DNA from: Streptomyces sp. I05A-00742
Lineage (GTDB): Bacteria; Actinomycetota; Actinomycetes; Streptomycetales; Streptomycetaceae
Assembly: GCF_013055795.1 (NCBI RefSeq)
Contig: NZ_JABETO010000016.1
Span: 84,871 to 148,870 of the forward strand
Length of the DNA stretch: 64,000 bases
Direction: 5' to 3'
Both the position numbers and the translations under genes were made by a program. Numbering within the stretch: the stretch's first letter is position 1; every line of letters begins with the position of its first letter. Positions 42,446-51,088 of the stretch are shown in pieces. Under the pieces are notes generated by a model. The model ran no database searches, had not been told where the DNA came from, and was given only the letters and a program-made list of their open reading frames with translations.

Positions 42446-43900
42446 CTAGGCGGACCGCTTCCGTCCCAGCAGCCACAGGCTGAGCACCGTCGTCAGGCAC
42501 AGCACTCCCCCGGCGACGCAGAGGCTCTCCCGCATGCCCGCGAGCGAGAACCCCGTCCCCGTCCCGCCGTCCGCGAGCAGCGTCCCGAAGAGGGCGACGG
42601 CCAGGGCCCCGCCCGTCTGCCGGACGGCGTTGAACAGACCGGAGACCGTGCCCGCCCGGTGTCCCGGAACGGCGTCCATGAGCTGGGCCGTCAGCGCGGG
42701 GACGGCCAGCGCGCCGCCCAGGCCGGTGGGGACGAGCAGCAGGACGACCAGCCAGAGCGGGGTCGCGTCGGTCAGCGGCAGCACGACGAACATCGCCAGG
42801 GCCAGGACGGCCTGTCCCGTGACGATCACCGCCCGGCGGCCCACGCGCTCCGCCAGCCGCGGGGAGACCAGGTTGGCGCCGGTGACGAGCAGCGCCAGCG
42901 GGACGAACATCAGCCCCGCCTCCGTCGCCGTCATGCCGCGCTCCTGCTGGTAGTAGAGGCCCAGCAGGAAGACCAGGCCGTAGAAGGCCGCGTTGACGGC
43001 GAACCCGGCGGCGAGGGAGACGGCGACCCGGCGCTCCCGCAGCATGCCGAGCGGAACCATGGGCGAGCGGTGCCGCTTCTCGACGGCGAGGAAGGCGACG
43101 GCGGAGACGACGGCGACGGCCAGGGCGACGAGGACCGGCACGGACGTCCAGCCGCGGTGCCCGCCCTCGATGACCGCGTACGTCAGGCCTACGAGGGCGA
43201 GGACGGTGGTCACCTGACCCGCCGGGTCGAGGGGCGCGGAGCGGCGCGGGGACGGCGCGGTCCGGAGCAGCAGCATCAGGATCGCGGCGCCCACCGGGAG
43301 GTTGAGCAGGAAGACCGCGCGCCAGCCGACCTGCTCGGCGAGCAGGCCGCCGAGCACCGGGCCCGCCGCCAGGGCCACGGAACCGCCCGTCGTCCACAGC
43401 GCGATGGCCCGCGCCCGCCGCGCCGGGTCGTCGTACGCCTGCCGGATCAGCGCGAGCGACGCCGGCATGACGACCGCAGCCGCCGCGCCCTGCAGCAGAC
43501 GCGCCGCGACCAGCACGCCGATGCCGGGCGCCAGGGCACAGCCGAGGGAGGCCACGGTGAACAGGGCACTCCCCCAGGCGTACGCCCGCCGGGCCCCGGC
43601 CCGGTCGGCGAGGGCGCCCGCGGACATCATCAGGGCGGCGAACATCAGCGTGTACGCGTCCACGACCCACTGCAGTCCCGCCATCCCGCCATGGAGGTCG
43701 TCACGGATCGCGGGCAGCGCGATGTTGACGGCCGTGGCGTCGATGGTGATGACGGTGAACCCGAGGAGGGAGCTGATCAGCGCGACGGAGGCGGACGAGC
43801 GGGTGGGCCGGGGCGAGGCCGGGGCCGGGGATGGGGATGGGGACAGGGGCGCGGGCGGCTCGGGGGACTTCCGCGGTCGGGTGTCGACGGTGGACGGCAT
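42446..43900 (-). CDS. MFS drug efflux transporter (DHA2 type)
   Basis: A 484-residue permease with about 14 hydrophobic helices. Typical markers are VDAYTLMFAALMMSAGALADRAGARRAY (motif A region), ARLLQGAAAAVVMPASLALI (motif B/C region) and GPVLGGLLAEQVGWRAVFLLNLPVG (antiporter motif C). Proton-coupled export of a hydrophobic drug is the usual role. The ATG giving MPSTVDTRPRKS follows AAGGTG at 9 bases. It is divergent from an XRE regulator that probably controls it. Confidence 0.93.
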   Translation of the reverse strand: MPSTVDTRPRKSPEPPAPLSPSPSPAPASPRPTRSSASVALISSLLGFTVITIDATAVNIALPAIRDDLHGGMAGLQWVVDAYTLMFAALMMSAGALADRAGARRAYAWGSALFTVASLGCALAPGIGVLVAARLLQGAAAAVVMPASLALIRQAYDDPARRARAIALWTTGGSVALAAGPVLGGLLAEQVGWRAVFLLNLPVGAAILMLLLRTAPSPRRSAPLDPAGQVTTVLALVGLTYAVIEGGHRGWTSVPVLVALAVAVVSAVAFLAVEKRHRSPMVPLGMLRERRVAVSLAAGFAVNAAFYGLVFLLGLYYQQERGMTATEAGLMFVPLALLVTGANLVSPRLAERVGRRAVIVTGQAVLALAMFVVLPLTDATPLWLVVLLLVPTGLGGALAVPALTAQLMDAVPGHRAGTVSGLFNAVRQTGGALAVALFGTLLADGGTGTGFSLAGMRESLCVAGGVLCLTTVLSLWLLGRKRSA

Positions 43901-44213
43901 GGGAGAGGCACCTTCGGGTCGGTGAGGGCGGCTGAGGTGAAGGGGGCGGCGGGTACAGGCGGTTGGGGACGTGCGTACGGGGAACGGCGCTGTCCCCACG
44001 GCCCGGCGGAGGCGTCCGGCCGCTCCACCTCGGGTGCGGGCGGCTCGCGGCAACCGCGTCCGGGCCCGGCGTCGTGCGCCTCCCGGGACCGCGGCGACCG
44101 GGCCGCCCGCAACAGGACCAGACTGCGCCACCATTCCGTCCGGCGGCAGGCCGCGGCGTTCCTGGCCCTGACACGGCCCCCCACGCGGAACGGCCACGCG
44201 GGACAATGGACGG
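43901..44213. other. Divergent control region between MFS pump and XRE gene
   Basis: No gene is supported in these 313 bases. It must hold the promoters of both flanking genes. GACAAT at 44202-44207, ending 6 bases before the XRE ATG, is a -10-like hexamer compatible with leaderless transcription. No clear inverted-repeat operator was found. Confidence 0.5.
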
Positions 44214-45059
44214 ATGACGGACGGCACTGAGCTGGGCAGATACCTGAAGGCGCGGCGCGCGCGGATCACTCCGGAGGACGTGGGCCTCCCCACGGGCACG
44301 GGACTGCGCCGTACCCCGGGGCTGCGCCGGGAGGAACTGGCGACGCTCGCCGGCGTGAGTGTGGACTACTACACCCGGCTGGAGCGGGGCCGGGAGCGGA
44401 ACCCCTCGCCCTCCGTGATCGATGCCCTCGCCCGTGCCCTGCGGCTGAACGAGGACGCCCACGAGCGGCTGCACGACCTCGCCGAACTCGCCTCGGGACG
44501 CCTCCCCGGGGTCAGGCCCGCCACCGGGGACACCGTCCGTGAGTCCGTCCTGCGCCTGCTGGAGTCCGTGCGCCCGCTGCCGGCGTACGTGGTGGGCCGG
44601 TACAGCGACATGCTGGCCGCCAATCCGGGGGGCCGGCGGCTGCTGCCGGGCCTGTGGGACTGGCCGCCGGAGCAGCGGAACCTGACCCGGTACCTGTTCC
44701 TGCACCCGGTGGGGCGCGCCCTCTACCAGCCCTGGGAGGAGACCGTCGCCAAGTCGGTGGCCCATCTGCGCGCCGTCGCCGGCACCGATCCGGATTCGCC
44801 CCGGCTGGCGGCGCTGGTCGGTGAACTCCTGCTCAAATCGCCGGAATTCGCCCGTCTGTGGGAGCGGTACGACGTGAAGGAGCGGGTCGGCGGAACCAAA
44901 TCCCTCGACCACCCGAAGGTCGGTGAGATGACGCTCACGTACGAGGTCATGCGGCTGGCCCGGACGGACGGGCAGCGGCTGGTCGTCTACCAGGCGGAGC
45001 CGGGCAGTGCGGACGAGGCGGCGATGCTGCTGCTGGACCCGGCGGCCAGGGAGTCGTAG
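44214..45059 (+). CDS. XRE-family regulator with MmyB-like ligand domain
   Basis: A 281-residue regulator. The N-terminal helix-turn-helix is distinct (LRREELATLAGVSVDYYTRLERGRERNPSPSVIDALARAL, residues about 38-77), followed by a C-terminal MmyB-type ligand-binding domain (YVVGRYSDMLAANPGGRRLLPG... LTYEVMRLARTDGQRLVVYQAEPGS). Proteins of this build bind small hydrophobic ligands and commonly control adjacent oxidoreductases or pumps. The likely target is the divergent MFS exporter. A 17-bp tandem repeat overlaps its stop codon. Confidence 0.93.
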   Translation: MTDGTELGRYLKARRARITPEDVGLPTGTGLRRTPGLRREELATLAGVSVDYYTRLERGRERNPSPSVIDALARALRLNEDAHERLHDLAELASGRLPGVRPATGDTVRESVLRLLESVRPLPAYVVGRYSDMLAANPGGRRLLPGLWDWPPEQRNLTRYLFLHPVGRALYQPWEETVAKSVAHLRAVAGTDPDSPRLAALVGELLLKSPEFARLWERYDVKERVGGTKSLDHPKVGEMTLTYEVMRLARTDGQRLVVYQAEPGSADEAAMLLLDPAARES

Positions 45060-45113
45060 AGGCCGGGGAGTCGTAGAGGCCGGGAAGCCACAGCGGCCGG
45101 CGAGTCATAGCGG
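45050..45113. repeat. 17-bp tandem repeat over the XRE gene stop codon
   Basis: GGAGTCGTAGAGGCCGG is present twice exactly (45050-45066, 45067-45083), followed by a degenerate third copy (45084-45100) and a partial fourth. The first copy contains the stop codon TAG of the XRE gene, so the repeat grew outward from the coding end. Confidence 0.85.
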
Positions 45114-45146
45114 TCTCACTTGCCAGGTGGAGGGCCGCTCCTCACC

Positions 45147-45174
45147 TTGCATCTGCCGCCATACCACCCATAAT
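45147..45174 (+). promoter_or_regulatory. Candidate promoter of the MerR-TOBE/modA genes
   Basis: TTGCAT, 16-base spacer, CATAAT, ending 9 bases before the ATG at 45184. No Shine-Dalgarno lies between, so a leaderless or near-leaderless mRNA is likely. Confidence 0.6.
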
Positions 45175-45183
45175 GTGCCGCAC

Positions 45184-45579
45184 ATGCGGTCCTACACCAT
45201 CGGCCGGGCGGCCCGTCTGCTCGGCGTCAGCCCCGACACCGTCCGCCGCTGGGCGGACGCCGGGCGGATCCCCACCGGCCGGGACGAACACGGCAAGCGG
45301 CTGATCGACGGAACCGATCTGGCGGCCTTCTCCGTCGCGCTCGCCGCCGAGGCGAACGAGGACGGGGACGAGGCGTACTCCAGCACGCGCAACGCCTTCC
45401 CGGGGATCATCACGGCGGTGAAGCTCGGCGACGTCGCCGCCCAGGTGGAGGTGCAGGCCGGGCCGCACCGTCTGGTCTCCCTGCTGACCCGCGAGGCCGT
45501 GGAGGAGCTCGGGCTGGCCGTCGGCATGGAGGCCGTGGCCCGGGTCAAGGCCACCAACGTGCACATCGACCGCGTCTGA
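45184..45579 (+). CDS. MerR-type HTH plus TOBE/Mop molybdate-binding protein
   Basis: A 131-residue protein. The N-terminus is a MerR/excisionase-like helix-turn-helix (YTIGRAARLLGVSPDTVRRWADAGRIP). The C-terminus is a Mop/TOBE fold (SSTRNAFPGIITAVKLGDVAAQVEVQAGPHRLVSLLTREAVEELGL...VKATNVHIDRV) that binds molybdate. It is the first gene before modA, with 52 bases between, and likely senses molybdate and controls the transporter, a functional counterpart of ModE. Effector direction (repressor or activator) cannot be told. Confidence 0.9.
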   Translation: MRSYTIGRAARLLGVSPDTVRRWADAGRIPTGRDEHGKRLIDGTDLAAFSVALAAEANEDGDEAYSSTRNAFPGIITAVKLGDVAAQVEVQAGPHRLVSLLTREAVEELGLAVGMEAVARVKATNVHIDRV

Positions 45580-45631
45580 CCGCGCCTGACCGCGTCCGAC
45601 CACCTCGTTCCCCTCGCGCCCTGGAGAACCG

Positions 45632-46423
45632 ATGCACCGCACTTCCGTCCGCCTCGCCGCCCTCGCCACCGCCCTGCTCCTGCCCCTGGCCGCCGCCTGC
45701 GGTGACGATTCCTCGGACTCCTCCGACGGCGGGTCCGCGAAGGGTGACGGCAAGAAGGGGGCCACGCTCACCGTGCTGGCGGCGGCCTCCCTGACGGACG
45801 TCTTCAAGCGGGCGGGGGACGCGTACGAGAAGGAGCACCCGGGGACCAAGGTGAAGTTCTCCTTCGCCGGCTCCCAGGAACTGGCCTCGCAGGTGCGCCA
45901 GGGCGTACCCGCGGACGCCCTCGTGACGGCCGACACCAAGACGATGGACGGACTGTCCGGGGAGACCGGGAAGCCGGTCGTCATCGCGAAGAACCGGCTG
46001 ACCATCGCCACCGCGCAGGGCAATCCGAAGCACGTCAAGGACCTCGCCGACCTGGCGAAGAGCGACCTGAAGGTCGTCCTGGCGGCACCCGAGGTGCCCG
46101 TCGGCCGCTACAGCAGGAAGGTCCTCGACCAGCAGCACGTCAGCGTGAAGCCGGTGTCCCAGGAGCCGAACGTGCGGGCGGTGCTCAGCAAGGTGTCGCT
46201 GGGGGAGGCGGACGCCGGCATCGTGTACGTCACCGACGCGACGGCGGCCAAGGGCAAGGTCGCCACGGTCGCCGTCCCGGACGCGCAGAACGCCGTCGCC
46301 TCGTATCCGGCCGCCACGCTCAAGGGCTCGAAGCACGCCTCCGAGGCGGGCGAGTTCGTGCGGTGGCTCGGGTCGGCCGAGGCGCAGAAGCTGCTGGACG
46401 AGGCCGGCTTCCAGCGGCCGTGA
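45632..46423 (+). CDS. modA: Molybdate ABC transporter substrate-binding lipoprotein ModA
   Basis: A 263-residue solute-binding lipoprotein. The signal peptide ends in a lipobox (LPLAAACG) with the lipidated cysteine near residue 23, followed by a Ser/Asp/Gly linker. The body matches Mod[80 protein letters not shown] lies 5 bases before the ATG. Its stop overlaps the next gene's start (GTGA), so the transporter subunits are translationally coupled. Confidence 0.95.
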   Translation: MHRTSVRLAALATALLLPLAAACGDDSSDSSDGGSAKGDGKKGATLTVLAAASLTDVFKRAGDAYEKEHPGTKVKFSFAGSQELASQVRQGVPADALVTADTKTMDGLSGETGKPVVIAKNRLTIATAQGNPKHVKDLADLAKSDLKVVLAAPEVPVGRYSRKVLDQQHVSVKPVSQEPNVRAVLSKVSLGEADAGIVYVTDATAAKGKVATVAVPDAQNAVASYPAATLKGSKHASEAGEFVRWLGSAEAQKLLDEAGFQRP

Positions 46424-48450
46424 GGGCCGGTACGGGGAGAGCGGTGGGAGGCCGGGGACGCACGCCCCTGGCGCTCGGCATACCCGCGGGGCTCGCGGTG
46501 GTGTTCCTGCTGCTCCCGCTGGCGGGGGTGCTCGCCCGGACGCCGTGGGACACGCTCCCGTCCCGCCTCGCGTCGCACGAGGTCGGGGAGGCGCTGGCCC
46601 TCTCGCTCGTGGTCTCCGGCTGGGCCCTGCTGCTCTCGCTCGTCCTCGGCGTGCCGCTGGCCTGGCTGCTGGCCCGGGTGGACTTCCCGGGCAAGGCGCT
46701 GGTGCGCTGTCTGGTGATGCTGCCGATGGTGCTGCCGCCGACCGTCGCGGGGGTGGCGCTGCTCCAGGGGTACGGGCGCCGGGGCCTCGTCGGCCCCTGG
46801 CTGGAGTCGTGGTGCGGGATCACCCTGCCGTTCTCGACGACCGGGGCGGTCGTCGCGTCGGCGTTCGTGGCCATGCCGTTCCTGGTCATCAGCCTGGAGG
46901 GGGCGCTCGCGGGGCTGCACCCGCGCTACGAGGAGACGGCCGTCTCGCTCGGGGCGGGCCCGCTCCGGGTCTTCCGTACCGTCACCCTGCCCATGGTCGC
47001 CCCGGGGCTGCTCGCGGGGGCGGCGCTCTGCTGGGCGCGGGCCCTGGGCGAGTTCGGGGCGACAATCACGTTCGCGGGGAACCTGCCGGGCGAGACGCAG
47101 ACCCTGCCCTTGCAGGTGTACCTGCTGCTCCAGGACGACCCCGAGGGCGCGACGGCCGTGTCCCTGCTGCTCCTGGCCATCGCGACGGCTGTGCTGCTCG
47201 CGCTGCGGGGACGGTGGGTGGGGGGTGGCGGGGCCGGTGGGCGCCTTCACGAGAGAGAGCCTCTTCTTGAAGAAGGGTCTCTTCTTAAAGAAGAGCCTCT
47301 TCTTGAAGTTCTTGGAGAAGAGCCTCATGAAGCGCTTCTTGAAGAAGCGCCCGATACCGGGCACCCTGCCGAGGCGGTCACGTACCCGCTCCGCGCCACC
47401 GTCACCGGAGCCACCCGTGCCGTCCTGGATGTCCCACCCGGCACCACCGTGGCCGTCGTCGGGCCGAACGGCGCCGGGAAGACCACCCTCCTGCGCGCCC
47501 TCCTCGGCCTCACCCCGCGCGCGACGGCGCGTCCCCTCTCCCTCGGCGGCGAGGACCTGTCGGCCGCGCCCGCCCACCGGCGCCGGATCGCCTGGGTCCC
47601 GCAGGACGGCGCGCTCTTCCCGCACCTGACGGCGCTCGCCAACACGGCGTACGGCCTCCGCGCCCAGGGCGTGCCCCGGGCCGAGGCCCTGCGCGAGGCC
47701 CGGACCCACCTCCAGGAGCTGGGCATCGGCCACCTCGGCCATCGCAGGCCGCACCAGCTGAGCGGTGGGCAGGCCCAGCGCGTGGCCCTCGCGCGCGCCC
47801 TGGCCGCGCGCCCCCGGCTGCTGCTGATGGACGAGCCCCTGGCCGCGCTCGACCAGTCGGCCAGGGCGGCCGTGCGGCAGGCCCTGCGCCGGCGTCTCGC
47901 CGGGTTCCGGGGCGTCTGCCTGCTGGTGACGCACGATCCCGTGGAGGCCGTGTCGCTCGCCGACCGCGTCCTCGTCCTGGAGGACGGCGAAGCCGTCCAG
48001 TACGCGGCACCGGACGAACTGGCCCGGCGTCCCCGGTCGCCCTGGGTGGCCCGGATGCTGGGCCACAACGCCTGGCCCGGCGAGGCCACCTCCGAAGGCA
48101 CCCTGCGCCTCGCCGACGGCACGGAACTGACCGCCGCGGCCCCGCTGCCGGACGGTGCGGTGGCCGCCCTGGCCGTGGCCGGTCCCGAGGCGGTCACCCT
48201 GCACACGGCCCGCCCCGAGATCGGCGGGACGGCGGGCGGCGGGACCGCGGGAGGGGCCGTGTGGCCCGGCACCGTCCGGGAGGTCTCCGCCCAGGGCGGG
48301 CGCCTGCGCGTCCTGGTCGCGGGCGCGTCCGGTAGGCCCGACGCGGTCGCCGAACTCCCGCCCGCGGCGGCCGCGGAGCTCCGGCTGACGGAGGGCGCAC
48401 GGGTGTGGGTGAGCGTACGGGCGGCGGGGGTGACGCTGGTGCCGCTCTGA
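46420..48450 (+). CDS. modBC: Fused molybdate permease-ATPase (ModB-ModC)
   Basis: One continuous 676-residue frame joins a ModB permease (residues about 1-265: several membrane helices, EAA loop-like region around [20 protein letters not shown]) to a ModC ATPase (from about residue 325: Walker [26 protein letters not shown] signature, Walker [13 protein letters not shown], then a C-terminal TOBE/Mop domain). In most species these are two genes. The about 45-residue linker is Leu/Glu-rich ([17 protein letters not shown]) and is encoded by palindromes. Start GTG overlaps modA; a second GTG eight codons on has GGGGAG close upstream. Confidence 0.88.
   Translation: MRAGTGRAVGGRGRTPLALGIPAGLAVVFLLLPLAGVLARTPWDTLPSRLASHEVGEALALSLVVSGWALLLSLVLGVPLAWLLARVDFPGKALVRCLVMLPMVLPPTVAGVALLQGYGRRGLVGPWLESWCGITLPFSTTGAVVASAFVAMPFLVISLEGALAGLHPRYEETAVSLGAGPLRVFRTVTLPMVAPGLLAGAALCWARALGEFGATITFAGNLPGETQTLPLQVYLLLQDDPEGATAVSLLLLAIATAVLLALRGRWVGGGGAGGRLHEREPLLEEGSLLKEEPLLEVLGEEPHEALLEEAPDTGHPAEAVTYPLRATVTGATRAVLDVPPGTTVAVVGPNGAGKTTLLRALLGLTPRATARPLSLGGEDLSAAPAHRRRIAWVPQDGALFPHLTALANTAYGLRAQGVPRAEALREARTHLQELGIGHLGHRRPHQLSGGQAQRVALARALAARPRLLLMDEPLAALDQSARAAVRQALRRRLAGFRGVCLLVTHDPVEAVSLADRVLVLEDGEAVQYAAPDELARRPRSPWVARMLGHNAWPGEATSEGTLRLADGTELTAAAPLPDGAVAALAVAGPEAVTLHTARPEIGGTAGGGTAGGAVWPGTVREVSAQGGRLRVLVAGASGRPDAVAELPPAAAAELRLTEGARVWVSVRAAGVTLVPL
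47259..47349. repeat. Four tandem AT-richer palindromes in the modBC linker
   Basis: Four units with core CTTCTT-G/A-AAGAAG: 47262-47274, 47278-47294 (CTCTTCTT-A-AAGAAGAG, perfect), 47296-47321 (arms CTCTTCT / AGAAGAG, 12-base loop) and 47331-47349 (GCGCTTCTT-G-AAGAAGCGC, perfect 9-bp arms). The stretch is far less GC-rich than the surrounding DNA yet keeps the reading frame. Confidence 0.88.
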
Positions 48451-48476
48451 CGGGGCGGGGGCCGCCTCGGCACGTA

Positions 48477-48850
48477 GGGGCGGTGCCGTGGGCGGGGGTC
48501 GCACCGAACCGGAGGGGGCGGTGCCGTGGGCGGGGGCCGCCCGCACCCACAGGACGCCTGCCCTCGCCGGGGCGCCGCCCTTACCCGGGAGAGGCCGTGC
48601 CCTCGCAGAGCGCCGCCCCGGCCCGCAGCAGGCCGCGTCCTCTCCGGGGGTTGTCCCCAACCCGGAGGAAACCGCGCCGTCGCCGAGGCGCCACCCCCCG
48701 GCCCGCAGGTAGCCGCGCCCTCGCGGGCGCCGTCCCCGCCCGCAGTGGGCCGCACCCCCGCCGGGGCCCCCGCCCGCAGGAAGCCGACCCCTCTCCGGGC
48801 GCCACCCCCACCCGCAGGAGACCGTGCCGCCACCAGGACCCCCCGGACGC
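48477..48850. repeat. Degenerate 38-39 bp minisatellite in a 560-base gene-free gap
   Basis: No gene is supported from 48451 to 49010. Most of the gap is about nine or ten diverged units. The first two (48477 and 48515) share 26 bases with one mismatch (GGGGCGGTGCCGTGGGCGGG core); later units begin CCCGCAGG and continue CCGCGCCCTCGCCGGGCGCC with many substitutions and 34-41 base lengths. Translating through the gap in any frame gives a 13-residue periodicity, which confirms the register. From about 48850 to 49005 the gap is ordinary and holds the next gene's upstream region. Confidence 0.75.
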
Positions 48851-49010
48851 TCCGAGCATCGTCCCGTACCCCTCCCCCACCCCCTCCACGCACCACTCCG
48901 CCCGCGAGCCCCCGGGTCCACCCGTACGCCCCGCACTGCGCGCGCACTCCTGTCCGCCGCACGGAGGATGGGAGACGTCCGTCCCCTCCGATCCGACCCC
49001 GGGAGCAGCG

Positions 49011-50534
49011 GTGACCAGACGCATACGGGCCGGGTGCCTGCTCGTCGCCGGGGTGCTGGCGGCGGCGGGCTGCACGGGTGACGGCAGGGGCGCCGCCACC
49101 GCGGAAGGGGCTCCGCAGTCCCCCGCGGCGTCCCGCCCGTCGCTGGACTGGAAGTCGTGTCCGGCGCCCAGCAGCAAGGAGGGCGTGCCGGCCCGGGCCC
49201 CGGGCGACGAGTGGGAGTGCGCGACGCTGCGCGTCCCCCTCGACCACGCCCGCCCGGACGGCGACACCCTCGGCATCGCGCTGATCCGCGCCCGGGCCAC
49301 GGACCGCGACCACCGCATCGGGTCGCTCGTCTTCAACTTCGGCGGCCCCGGCGGCTCCGGGGTGGCCACGCTGCCGGCGTTCGCCGAGGACTACAGCGAT
49401 CTGCGCAAGCGCTACGACCTGGTGAGCTTCGACCCGCGCGGGGTCGGCCGCAGCGGCGGGGTGACCTGCCTGGACGACAAGGAGCTCGACGCCTACTACG
49501 CGGCGGGATCGACGCCGGAGACGACCGCGGAACAGAAGGACCTGGTCGGGAGGGTGGAGAAGTACGCGGAGGGGTGCCGCCGGCACTCCGGCAAGGTGCT
49601 CCCGTACGTGGGGACGGCCAACGCCGCCCGCGACATGGACCTGATGCGCCAGGCGCTGGGGGACGACAAGCTGAACTACTTCGGCGTCTCGTACGGCACC
49701 GAACTGGGCGGCGTGTACGCCCACTTGTTCCCCAAGCGGGTGGGGCGGGCCCTCTTCGACGCCGTCGTCGACCCCACGACCGATCCCGAGGACAGCGCGC
49801 TCGCCCAGGCCCGGGGCTTCGAGCTGGCGCTCGGCAACTACCTGACCGCGTGCACCGCGACGCACGACAACTGCCCCACGGAGCAGCAGATCGTGGCGTT
49901 GCTGGACCGGCTGGGCAAGAACCCGGTCCCCGGCGGCGAAGGGCGTCAGCTCACGCAGTCGCTGGCCACCACCGGTATCGCCCAGTCGCTGTACTCCAAG
50001 GACTTCTGGGACTACCTCACCGAGGGCCTGGAGGACGCGGAGAACGGCGACGGGAAGATCCTCATGGCGCTCGGCGACGCCATGAACGGCCGTGGCCAGG
50101 ACGGTCATTACAGCTCGCTCCAGGCGTCACTGGCGGCCATCACCTGCGCGGACTTCTCCCAGCGCTACACGGCCGCCGAGATCGCGGACAAGGTGCCGCG
50201 GTTCCGGAAGGCGTCCCCCGTCTTCGGCGAGTTCATGGCGTGGGGTCTGACGCAGTGCACCGGATGGCCCGTGAAGGGTGAATGGCGGAACCCCGATGTG
50301 AGTGCCAAGGGCGCGGCGCCCATCCTCGTGGTCGGCAACACCGGTGATCCAGCCACCCCTTACGAGGGAGCGCACAGGATGGCGCAGGCGCTGGGCAATG
50401 GCGTCGGTGTCGAGATGACGTACCGGGGGCAGGGCCACGGGGCCTACGACAGCGGCAATTCCTGTGTCAAGAAGGCCGTCGACGCCTACCTCCTGGACGG
50501 TACTGTGCCGGGGCGCGGCACGGTGTGCTCATAG
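49011..50534 (+). CDS. Secreted S33 alpha/beta-hydrolase lipoprotein (SlpD/E-like), copy 1
   Basis: A 507-residue predicted tripeptidyl aminopeptidase-type hydrolase. Signal peptide ending in lipobox VLAAAGC (Cys near residue 20). Catalytic serine in GVSYGTELGG (GxSxG, about residue 225), acid in GNTGDPATPYEGA and histidine in GQGHGAYD near the C-terminus; oxyanion segment FNFGGPGGSGV. GGGAG lies 5 bases before GTG. The gene at 51089 is a clear tandem paralogue. Acts outside the membrane, probably on peptides; known Streptomyces relatives are mycelium-associated proteinases. Confidence 0.9.
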   Translation: MTRRIRAGCLLVAGVLAAAGCTGDGRGAATAEGAPQSPAASRPSLDWKSCPAPSSKEGVPARAPGDEWECATLRVPLDHARPDGDTLGIALIRARATDRDHRIGSLVFNFGGPGGSGVATLPAFAEDYSDLRKRYDLVSFDPRGVGRSGGVTCLDDKELDAYYAAGSTPETTAEQKDLVGRVEKYAEGCRRHSGKVLPYVGTANAARDMDLMRQALGDDKLNYFGVSYGTELGGVYAHLFPKRVGRALFDAVVDPTTDPEDSALAQARGFELALGNYLTACTATHDNCPTEQQIVALLDRLGKNPVPGGEGRQLTQSLATTGIAQSLYSKDFWDYLTEGLEDAENGDGKILMALGDAMNGRGQDGHYSSLQASLAAITCADFSQRYTAAEIADKVPRFRKASPVFGEFMAWGLTQCTGWPVKGEWRNPDVSAKGAAPILVVGNTGDPATPYEGAHRMAQALGNGVGVEMTYRGQGHGAYDSGNSCVKKAVDAYLLDGTVPGRGTVCS

Positions 50535-50686
50535 CACCCATAGCAGATCACACCGTACGGCGAATTCCGCTCTCTCGAATGTCAGTGGCCCGCACTACGA
50601 TCGCCCGCACACGGGTCCTGCCACCGGGGGACGGCACGGGCCCGTCCGCACGGACGGGCCGGTCACGCGCGAGAGGAGGGGGTGGC

Positions 50687-51079
50687 ATGCCGGACGAGCC
50701 CTTGGGCCCTTCGCCGGGGCCGCCATCGAGGCCGTCGTCGGGGCCACGGTCGGGACCGCCGCCAGGGTCGTTGCCAGGACCGCCGCCAGGGCCGCTGTCA
50801 GGGCGGCCGCCGGAGCCGGAGTCCGGCCGTCACGCGCGGCGGTTCACCAGCGCCCTGGCCGTGACGGCGCTGCTGGCCGCGCTGGTGGCGCTCTGGCAGA
50901 CGCAGTCCGCCCCCCTGGTCGGGCCGGGCGACACGCCCGCGCCCCCGACTCCGGCGACACCGCGGCCCTCGGCCGACGCCTCCGCCCCGGGCCCGTCCGG
51001 GTTCACATCCGGCTCCGAACGGCCCCTGCGCGCCATACCTCCCGAGGCCCTGACGCGGAGTGTCCGACCCCGGCCGTAA
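50687..51079 (+). CDS. Proline-rich single-pass membrane protein, between S33 genes
   Basis: A 130-residue product starting MPDEPLGPSPGPPSRP. AGGAGG lies 7 bases before the ATG. Residues about 5-48 are Gly/Pro/Ser repeats (GPPPGPLSGRPPEPE type), encoded by imperfect short DNA repeats. Then comes one transmembrane helix (FTSALAVTALLAALVALW), and the C-terminal 50 residues are Pro/Ala-rich and probably external. No homologue recognised. It ends 9 bases before the next S33 gene, so the two may be co-transcribed. Confidence 0.55.
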   Translation: MPDEPLGPSPGPPSRPSSGPRSGPPPGSLPGPPPGPLSGRPPEPESGRHARRFTSALAVTALLAALVALWQTQSAPLVGPGDTPAPPTPATPRPSADASAPGPSGFTSGSERPLRAIPPEALTRSVRPRP

Positions 51080-51088
51080 AGTCGTGGC

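Noticed and set aside
48477-48850. CRISPR-like array
   Set aside because: The units are contiguous, diverged tandem copies without constant repeats separated by unique spacers, and no cas gene is nearby.
48405-49010. N-terminal extension of the first S33 gene through the minisatellite
   Set aside because: The frame stays open, but the signal peptide with lipobox begins at the GTG at 49011, which has a good ribosome binding site. The upstream part is repeat-derived and Arg/Pro-rich.
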